From contig JAISXK010000082.1 of assembly GCA_031270585.1 (NCBI GenBank), positions 1 through 9,856 of the forward strand: a stretch of 9,856 bases of DNA. The letters run 5' to 3'. The DNA is from Clostridiales bacterium (GTDB lineage: Bacteria > Bacillota > Clostridia > Christensenellales > CAG-138). How positions within the stretch are numbered: position 1 is the stretch's first letter; every line of letters begins with the position of its first letter. The notes under the pieces were generated by a model. That model had not been told where the DNA came from. It did no database searches and saw nothing but the letters and a program-made list of their open reading frames with translations. Positions 5,359-9,856 of this stretch are shown here, in pieces. The position numbers were made by a program, and so were the translations under genes.

Positions 5359-5490
5359 CAAAGCGGCCATTCTAGCATAAGGTTTTATGCGCGTACTCTT
5401 TTTTCGCCTTTCAGGCGAGGGCGCGTGCGCGCCGTTATGCCATATCCGAAACGGGTTGTTTTAACAGAATATTTACTTGGCAGCGGCTTG
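5359..5490 (+). other. Hairpin-rich leader or short RNA ahead of the sortase gene
   Basis: Downstream of the strong promoter are compact stem-loops: GCATAA/TTATGC (5375-5380 with 5385-5390), TCGCCT/AGGCGA with a TTC loop (5404-5409 with 5413-5418) and GGCGC/GCGCC (5420-5424 with 5429-5433). A GCCGC/GCGGC pair (5355-5367) overlaps the start site. No clear U-tailed terminator is seen before the sortase. A 25-codon frame (5387-5464) starts with a poorly placed AAGG and is not convincing. It could be a structured 5' leader or an independent small RNA; I recognise no known class. Confidence 0.35.
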
Positions 5491-5520
5491 TTGACGCGCT
5501 ATTATAGTAAATGGTATTCT
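5491..5520 (+). promoter_or_regulatory. Sortase-proximal promoter
   Basis: TTGACG (5491-5496), 18-nt spacer, TATTCT (5515-5520), with TG at 5512-5513 giving an extended -10. It would give a leader of about 27 nt before the sortase ATG. Confidence 0.55.
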
Positions 5521-5553
5521 GTCAATATGATTGAAAGCGATGGGAGAAATTGA

Positions 5554-6423
5554 ATGAAGAAATATATTGCCTTACTTTTGCTTGCGGCGTTTTTGTTGAC
5601 TGTAGCCGCATGTAACAAAGAGCCTGAAGACAATACCATGAATATCGGCGAAACCAGCGCCCCCACCTCCACGCCCGCGCAAACCATGCAGGCGGCGACG
5701 CCGTCGTCAATACCAACGGCGACCCCCACGTCCACCCCCGTGTCCACGCCGCAGGCTGCGGCCACGCCAACGCCCAAACCCACGCCCGAGGTGGCCACGA
5801 ATTTTGATTCCACGCAAAAGCCCGTGAAGGAATTGCCAAAATCCCTGTCTGCGGCGCAAAAGATCAACAGCGACGTGTATGGATGGATCAAGGTGCCCAA
5901 CACAAACATCAACTACCCCATACTCTACTCGTCGTCGTGGTATTATGATAAGCACGACATCTATAGAAACAAGCTGGACGCGGGCAGCATATATTCCTAC
6001 TACAATGTGTTTACGCGCAACAACGTGATCACGGGGCACAACATGCGAAAGGCCGGCACGATGTTTCACGAACTGCACAAACTGCAGGATGATAAAGCAA
6101 GCCTTACCACAAAGAAAAACCGCATGTTTGATATCGATTGGTTCGGCGTTAACGATTGGGAGGTTTTCGCGCTTTATGAAACCACCGACAGCGAGCCCAA
6201 ATCAACGTTGGAGTACAATACCCAGCATTTGGGCGACGCCAGCGCGTCCACTGTGCAATCATGGATCGACAAGCAGCGCGGCCGTTCGGAAATCGACATT
6301 GGCGTGAAGCCCTCGCCGGACGATTTTTTCATCACGCTTGTTACCTGCGGCGATAATTACGATTACGGCGACGCGCAATCAAGACTGTACTTCTTTTTGA
6401 GGAGCCCCGATCCCTCAAAATAA
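5554..6423 (+). CDS. Class B sortase with lipoprotein signal
   Basis: A 289-residue extracytoplasmic cysteine transpeptidase. It starts with a lipoprotein signal peptide (KK, hydrophobic 5-16, lipobox TVAAC, lipidated C20 predicted). A low-complexity Thr/Pro/Ser spacer (about 35-80, TPTSTP and TPTPKPTP) follows, then the sortase domain (about 95-286). The class B signature NSDVYGWIKVPNTNINYPIL is at 106-124. Predicted catalytic residues are H162 (TGHNM), C265 (TLVTC) and R277 (SRLYFFLR). Class B sortases attach selected proteins to peptidoglycan or pili, and some serve haem or iron uptake. Most use an uncleaved N-terminal helix rather than lipidation, so the anchor here is unusual. No sorting-signal substrate is encoded in the window. 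ATG is preceded by GGGAG (5542-5546). The end is followed by the hairpin at 6459-6509. Confidence 0.9.
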   Translation: MKKYIALLLLAAFLLTVAACNKEPEDNTMNIGETSAPTSTPAQTMQAATPSSIPTATPTSTPVSTPQAAATPTPKPTPEVATNFDSTQKPVKELPKSLSAAQKINSDVYGWIKVPNTNINYPILYSSSWYYDKHDIYRNKLDAGSIYSYYNVFTRNNVITGHNMRKAGTMFHELHKLQDDKASLTTKKNRMFDIDWFGVNDWEVFALYETTDSEPKSTLEYNTQHLGDASASTVQSWIDKQRGRSEIDIGVKPSPDDFFITLVTCGDNYDYGDAQSRLYFFLRSPDPSK

Positions 6424-6458
6424 ACGAATGAAACGAATGGGCGGCAATTAAAAAAATG

Positions 6459-6509
6459 AAACGGGCTGTATCGGTATGCGTTGAAAACGCTTATCGGCAC
6501 AGCCCGTTT
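6459..6509. repeat. Long hairpin, copy A of a repeat; bidirectional terminator
   Basis: Arms AAACGGGCTGT (6459-6469) and ACAGCCCGTTT (6499-6509) begin a stem that continues inward through GCGTT/AACGC (6478-6482 with 6486-6490) to a GAA loop, about 21 core pairs with a few mismatches. It lies between convergent units, the sortase (plus) and tRNA-Thr (minus). The plus tail is TTTGTGT and the minus tail is TTTCATTTTTTT, so it can end transcription both ways. It resembles 8846-8890 base for base, with transitions only. The rest of 6424-6718 shows no supported gene. Confidence 0.7.
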
Positions 6510-6718
6510 GTGTACGGACGCATGTATATATGCCGACGCGCAGCACGCTTTCATCGTTGACTGCGGGTTCTGAGTATGCAAACACACTTGTTTTTATGCA
6601 ATCGAAATGGGAGCGGAAAAAGCAAAATTGGAGCAGCTTTTAGAGCTAAGAACGAAACAAGCGACCCCGCCCACAAAGTGAAAAAGCCGCTTGTTTCAAG
6701 GGTTGTTACCCTTTTTGC

Positions 6719-6794
6719 TGGAGCTGTTGAGCAGATTCGAACTGCCTGCCTCCTCATTACCAATGAGGTGCTCTACCGACTGAGCTACAACAGC
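6719..6794 (-). tRNA. tRNA-Thr (anticodon GGT), CCA encoded
   Basis: Read on the minus strand, the acceptor arm GCTGTTG/CAACAGC closes a full cloverleaf. The D arm is GCTC...GAGC with AGTCGGTA, and the anticodon arm is CCTCA/TGAGG around TTGGTAA, giving anticodon GGT (Thr, reads ACC and ACU). The variable loop is 5 nt, and the T arm GGCAG/CTGCT has a TTCGAAT loop. The discriminator is T and CCA is encoded (6721-6719). The mature part without CCA is 6722-6794, 73 nt. It is a single tRNA, not in a cluster here. AAGGGT/ACCCTT (about 6698-6712) follows the gene and may end the transcript. Confidence 0.97.
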
Positions 6795-6879
6795 GCATTC
6801 AATTTTTCTTTGCGCACGCACAGGCCGCGCTTATCTGCGCGCGCCGCGTCCGCCTACGCGTTTTTGTGAGCCGACATTC

Positions 6880-6908
6880 ATTATAAAGAAAAAGCAAATG
6901 ATAAGCAA
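6880..6908 (-). promoter_or_regulatory. Promoter of tRNA-Thr
   Basis: Minus strand TTGCTT (6903-6908), 17-nt spacer, perfect TATAAT (6880-6885). Start is expected near 6873, leaving about 78 nt of 5' leader to be processed. The stretch between here and the stop of the next gene (6909-6955) carries two TTATATACGG repeats (6923-6932, 6944-6953), meaning unknown. Confidence 0.6.
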
Positions 6909-6955
6909 GTCCTTTTTTTGCTTTATATACGGTTATGCACGGATTATATACGGCC

Positions 6956-7552
6956 TTATATATGGTCCGCAAAGGGGTCGTTGCCGCTGTCGCTATTCCA
7001 TATATATTCCGTATACCTGGCGACGGCTTCCGCCGCCTCTTTGCCGTGGCGGTCATATAAAAAACCCAGCGTCATATCCATACCGGCGGAAACGCCCGAG
7101 GACGTATAAAATTTTCCATCCTTCACCCACCGCGCCCGGCGAACCCACGTTACGCCGCCGCCAAGCGTGCTGACCCAATCGAATACCAGCTTGTTGCTCG
7201 TGGCCCGTTTGCCATCCATCAGGCCGGTAGCGGCCAAAAGCGCCGAGCCCGTGCATACGGTAAGCACATAGGGCGCCTTTTTTGCTATTTGCGATAACGC
7301 GCTTATATAGGCGCTATCCCGCAATAGCGGCCTTGTGCCAAGCCCGCCGGGGATCAACAGTATACCGGCGGTATCCATAGCGGTATGTGGCAGGGTATCC
7401 ACACGCATATGCTGCGCGCTCTTCACAATGCCGCCGAAAAAGGAATAACATTTGGGCAGGTACTCCTCGTCAAGGGCGCCCGCCATTTCAACGGGGCCAA
7501 AGGCGTCCAGCGTTTCAAACCCGTCAAAAAGCCATACGTTAAAATCCTGCAT
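6956..7552 (-). CDS. DJ-1/PfpI family protein (GATase1-like)
   Basis: A 198-residue single-domain cytosolic protein of the DJ-1/PfpI superfamily. VWLFDGFETLDAFGPVEM (6-23) is the N-terminal strand-loop with an acidic D16, GILLIPGGLGTRPLL (63-77) is the second conserved loop, and VCTGSALLAATGLMDGKRAT (99-118) is the nucleophile elbow with C100. GVSAGMDMTLGFL (153-165) completes the fold. The D-GP-E plus VCTGS pattern is that of the isonitrile-hydratase-like/ThiJ-like branch, but substrate cannot be read from sequence, so I do not assign a reaction. There is no AraC-type DNA-binding domain, unlike GlxA regulators. ATG has GGAGGA (7561-7566) 8 nt upstream. It starts 51 nt after the upstream YcxB-like gene, so the two may be co-transcribed. 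Confidence 0.88.
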   Translation of the reverse strand: MQDFNVWLFDGFETLDAFGPVEMAGALDEEYLPKCYSFFGGIVKSAQHMRVDTLPHTAMDTAGILLIPGGLGTRPLLRDSAYISALSQIAKKAPYVLTVCTGSALLAATGLMDGKRATSNKLVFDWVSTLGGGVTWVRRARWVKDGKFYTSSGVSAGMDMTLGFLYDRHGKEAAEAVARYTEYIWNSDSGNDPFADHI

Positions 7553-7603
7553 GGGTAGACTCCTCCCGGTACTATTTAGAGGTTCGCGCGTGACTGTCGC
7601 GGC

Positions 7604-8734
7604 CTATACAAAGGCGCCGTTCATGCAGTCTGCGCGGGAAGATACGATAGTAAGAAAATCGCGCAACTGCGTATCATCCTGAAAAGCGCGCCTGGGTATA
7701 ATCAGGCAATCCGCGTCGTTAAAAACGACGGGGGCGTATATGAAAGTCTCGCCCGTTTCGAGCCGCCGCAAAACGGAATACGCGTAACGGCAGCAATGGC
7801 CCGGCGTGAAATAAGATAACCCCGCCTTGTCTGTAGCTACGGCGCATGGCGCAAACAATTGTTCCTTATTTTTGATGTGCCTTTCACAAACGCGCGCCGA
7901 CACAAACTCGATAAGCCGCGGCGTCGCCATATAAGCGGCTGCGGCGAGACAAGCGAATAAAATCCACAAAACATTTCTGCCAAGCGCTATGTATTTGCCT
8001 GTAAATAACAGCAAAACAAAGAGCAAACCAACGAAAAGCAGTTGGAGTGAAGTGATCCTGCGCCTGTTTTGCCGGATTTTCACGCGCAGTTTATCGGCAT
8101 ACCACTGTCTAAACTCATCATGGGTCAGCGCGTAGCGTATCAATACTTCGCCCGGATCCGCCACAAACGAAGAAGGGGCGGCGGGTTCGTCGGCATGGAA
8201 GCTGATTTCATGCGGCTGGCGGCGTTTGAGGATATCTTCGGGCAGTTTCGCGCGCAACGCGTCCATAAAGGCGCGCCGCCGCGCCTCGTCTTCAAAGGCC
8301 GAGAACGGTAAAACGAATACCATGCGCAAATTGGTGGCGATAAATATACTGCGCTTGCCGCTGACGACGCACGCTACGCTGTCATAATTGCAGCGGCTGG
8401 TACAGTCGGCGGCTTTACATGCGATGTAGTCGTCGTGCAATGTAAGCGTGCGCGACCCGGCGTATACGATTGTGTTTTTATTGGCGAAAGCCGTCCAAAG
8501 GTTTGACCGCTGGCGGGAAACCATGCGCCTGGCGCCCGCTATAACCGGCACGGCGATCAGCGCCAGAAACGGAAGAAGTATAAGCTTCGCCCCCATGGCC
8601 GCCCATACGGCGCACAACAGGAAGGGTACTAGGATTTGTATGGCGCGCACAGTCTTGCCGGTCTGCCGTTCGTTCATGAAAAACATCAGGTCGATATAAT
8701 CCTCTAAACTCAGGCTATACGTTACGCTGTTCAC
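7604..8734 (-). CDS. Duplicated YcxB-like membrane protein
   Basis: A 376-residue membrane protein made of two similar halves. Each begins with a short charged segment (YSLSLEDYIDLMF / YALTHDEFRQWYA), then a pair of membrane helices (about 32-67 and 230-270), then a beta-rich soluble domain ending FSAFEDEARRRAFMDAL / IPRRAFQDDTQLRDFLTIV. This is the order of YcxB-like proteins, which normally carry one unit of about 170 residues. The function of the family is unknown. The frame extends to ATG 8815, but a promoter with perfect TATAAT (8787-8792) puts the transcript start near 8780. GTG 8732-8734 follows a GGGGGG run at 4-5 nt and restores the usual family start. The second half has several cysteines (APC, GHCC) absent from the first. 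Confidence 0.75.
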   Translation of the reverse strand: MNSVTYSLSLEDYIDLMFFMNERQTGKTVRAIQILVPFLLCAVWAAMGAKLILLPFLALIAVPVIAGARRMVSRQRSNLWTAFANKNTIVYAGSRTLTLHDDYIACKAADCTSRCNYDSVACVVSGKRSIFIATNLRMVFVLPFSAFEDEARRRAFMDALRAKLPEDILKRRQPHEISFHADEPAAPSSFVADPGEVLIRYALTHDEFRQWYADKLRVKIRQNRRRITSLQLLFVGLLFVLLLFTGKYIALGRNVLWILFACLAAAAYMATPRLIEFVSARVCERHIKNKEQLFAPCAVATDKAGLSYFTPGHCCRYAYSVLRRLETGETFIYAPVVFNDADCLIIPRRAFQDDTQLRDFLTIVSSRADCMNGAFV

Positions 8735-8786
8735 AAAACCCCCCGGCGGCGCGCGATCTGAAACGAATAAAACGGGCCGTGACAAT

Positions 8787-8815
8787 ATTATAGCAGTATA
8801 ACATGCCGGAAACAA
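8787..8815 (-). promoter_or_regulatory. Promoter of the YcxB-like / PfpI unit
   Basis: Minus strand TTGTTT (8810-8815), 17-nt spacer and perfect TATAAT (8787-8792) with a TGC extended -10. Start near 8780 lies inside the longest open frame and therefore supports the GTG start at 8734. Confidence 0.6.
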
Positions 8816-8845
8816 CGGAAAAATTGCAGAACCAAACTACACAAC

Positions 8846-8890
8846 CGGGCCATACCGGTACGCGTTAAAAGCGTTTGCCGGTACGGCCCG
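8846..8890. repeat. Long hairpin, copy B of a repeat; terminator of the DUF4349 gene
   Basis: CGGGC...GCCCG arms continue inward through ACCGGTA and GCGTT to an AAA loop, about 21 pairs with a few mismatches and wobbles. It begins 26 nt past the stop of the minus-strand DUF4349 gene and ends just upstream of the next promoter, so it probably separates the two units. The minus-strand tail (GTTGTGTAGTTTGG) is only moderately U-rich. Over 46 aligned bases it differs from 6462-6507 at 12 positions, all transitions. Confidence 0.65.
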
Positions 8891-8915
8891 CTGGCGTCAT
8901 GTTATGGATAACCGC

Positions 8916-9856
8916 TTATTCGTTGCCGGTTTCGTTGGGATCGCCATCCCTTTTTTCTTCCGCAGCGGGGGCGCCATAAGCCGGCGTATTCTTTTGGCGT
9001 TTCGCGCCTGCCCTGCCCGTGTCGGCGTAAGGGCCGCCCGCCGTAAACGCCGCGCCGCTTTGCTCCCTGCGCGCGCGCCGCTTGCGGCTATAGCGCCGCG
9101 CGAACGCTATAATGATTACGGCGAGGACGGCCAGTATAAGCAGCACCGGCGACGCGCCGATAAGGAACACCGCGAGGCCCTGGAAAAATACCGTGATGCC
9201 GTTGAGGCTGCCTTGCCACCCTTCGCGTATGCGCGTGCCCATATCGTCGGGGCCGGTTGCCGGGGTAGAGGGGGGCAGTTCGTTGATTTCCACGGTAACG
9301 GTGGCGTAATCCACCAGGTCGTCCCACCCGCGCAGTGAGGATGTCAGATCCTCAATCTCATAGGTAAGGCGCGAAAGTTCCGTCTCCAGCTCGATGATAT
9401 CCTCCACGTTTTCGGCCGTTTCCAGCAGAGCCAGTATGCGCTCGCGCTGGGAGGTGTAGATTTCAAGCCTCTTCTCGGTATCGCTGTATGCGAAAGTGAT
9501 ATCGTCGCCGCCGATGCTCTCGTTTATAACCGTAGCGAGCCCGCGGGTATCCGAAAGAAAACTCTCCATCCGTTCCTGCGGCACGCGCACCGTGATGCTG
9601 GCATAGCGCCCGTTGTCGTCATAATATTCGGGCGCCTTGCCGTCCACATAGGAGTCGGAGATGTAGCCGCCCATATCCTCTGCTTGTTGGCGCACATGCC
9701 GCACATGCGCGTCGAATTCGCGCGTCTCCAGCGAAATACGCGCGGTTTTGATGATCTTCGTGGCTGACGCCTTGCTGTTTGATCCACCGCCGTTGCCGGC
9801 CCTTTCGTCATAGGTGAGTTCCATGCCGTCCGACTTGGGGAAATCATCTGAGGTGT
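8916..9856 (-). CDS. DUF4349 domain membrane protein, 5' end missing
   Basis: The frame is open to the right edge (at least 312 residues). The first visible ATG, 9822-9824, is probably internal because DUF4349 proteins normally begin with a signal or lipoprotein peptide, not seen here. The visible part has KIIKTARISLETREFDAHV and GGYISDSYVDG early in the domain, a strand ITVRVPQERMESFL, and a coiled-coil stretch (QRERILALLETAENVEDIIE and onward). GWDDLVDYATVTVEINE comes next, then one membrane helix (about 230-250 of the ORF counted from 9824), a basic cluster and a low-complexity polar cytoplasmic tail. This order is standard for the family, whose function is unknown; an extracytoplasmic coiled-coil sensor or scaffold is a guess. 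It is followed by the hairpin at 8846-8890. Confidence 0.85.
   Translation of the reverse strand, partial: TSDDFPKSDGMELTYDERAGNGGGSNSKASATKIIKTARISLETREFDAHVRHVRQQAEDMGGYISDSYVDGKAPEYYDDNGRYASITVRVPQERMESFLSDTRGLATVINESIGGDDITFAYSDTEKRLEIYTSQRERILALLETAENVEDIIELETELSRLTYEIEDLTSSLRGWDDLVDYATVTVEINELPPSTPATGPDDMGTRIREGWQGSLNGITVFFQGLAVFLIGASPVLLILAVLAVIIIAFARRYSRKRRARREQSGAAFTAGGPYADTGRAGAKRQKNTPAYGAPAAEEKRDGDPNETGNE

Noticed and set aside
6607..6681. 24-codon plus-strand frame between the sortase and tRNA-Thr
   Set aside because: Protein-like in composition (KLEQLLELR) but no ribosome site and too short to support; could be a gene relic.
6719..6794. tRNA-Thr as a mobile element attachment site
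   Set aside because: No integrase, no direct repeat of the tRNA 3' end and no foreign-looking genes in the window.
8735..8815. 27-residue extension of the YcxB-like protein
   Set aside because: It overlaps a well-formed promoter whose start site would be downstream of that ATG.

Overview
The window looks like the chromosome of a Bacillota bacterium, probably class Clostridia. This rests on the tandem FeoA + FeoB + FeoB-associated Cys-rich protein layout, a Gram-positive class B sortase, a DUF4349 protein, strong GGAGG ribosome binding sites, and near-consensus sigma-A promoters. Base composition is moderately GC-rich. No genus can be named from the sequence.

Region 1 (about 300-4400) is an iron locus. 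A minus-strand operon encodes two FeoA proteins, the ferrous iron permease FeoB and a 59-residue Cys-rich membrane protein. Divergent from it is a DtxR/MntR-family repressor whose metal site carries a DtxR-type cysteine. Three matching 16-bp inverted repeats, GTTAG-N6-CTAAC, lie here: one just downstream of the feo -10 box, one over the putative repressor promoter, and one just downstream of a second strong minus-strand promoter beyond the repressor gene. That third promoter has no protein gene. It runs about 86 nt into a strong intrinsic terminator, which suggests an unannotated metal-regulated small RNA. This is the most interesting object in the window.

Region 2 (about 4370-5260) is a manganese efflux unit: promoter, yybP-ykoY (Mn2+) riboswitch, terminator-type expression platform, then mntP. 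Complementary segments in the leader suggest how the switch could work. Regions 1 and 2 together would pair Fe(II) uptake, shut off by a metallated repressor, with Mn(II) export, switched on by manganese.

Region 3 (about 5320-6510) has a near-perfect promoter feeding a hairpin-rich leader, a second promoter, and a class B sortase made as a lipoprotein with a Thr/Pro-rich spacer.

Region 4 (about 6460-9856) is minus-strand: tRNA-Thr(GGT), a DJ-1/PfpI-family protein, a duplicated YcxB-like membrane protein, and a DUF4349 membrane protein cut by the right edge. Two related 21-bp-stem hairpins (6459-6509 and 8846-8890) differ only by transitions and keep their pairing. They look like copies of a dispersed terminator-like repeat.

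No CRISPR array, transposase, phage gene or rRNA is visible.
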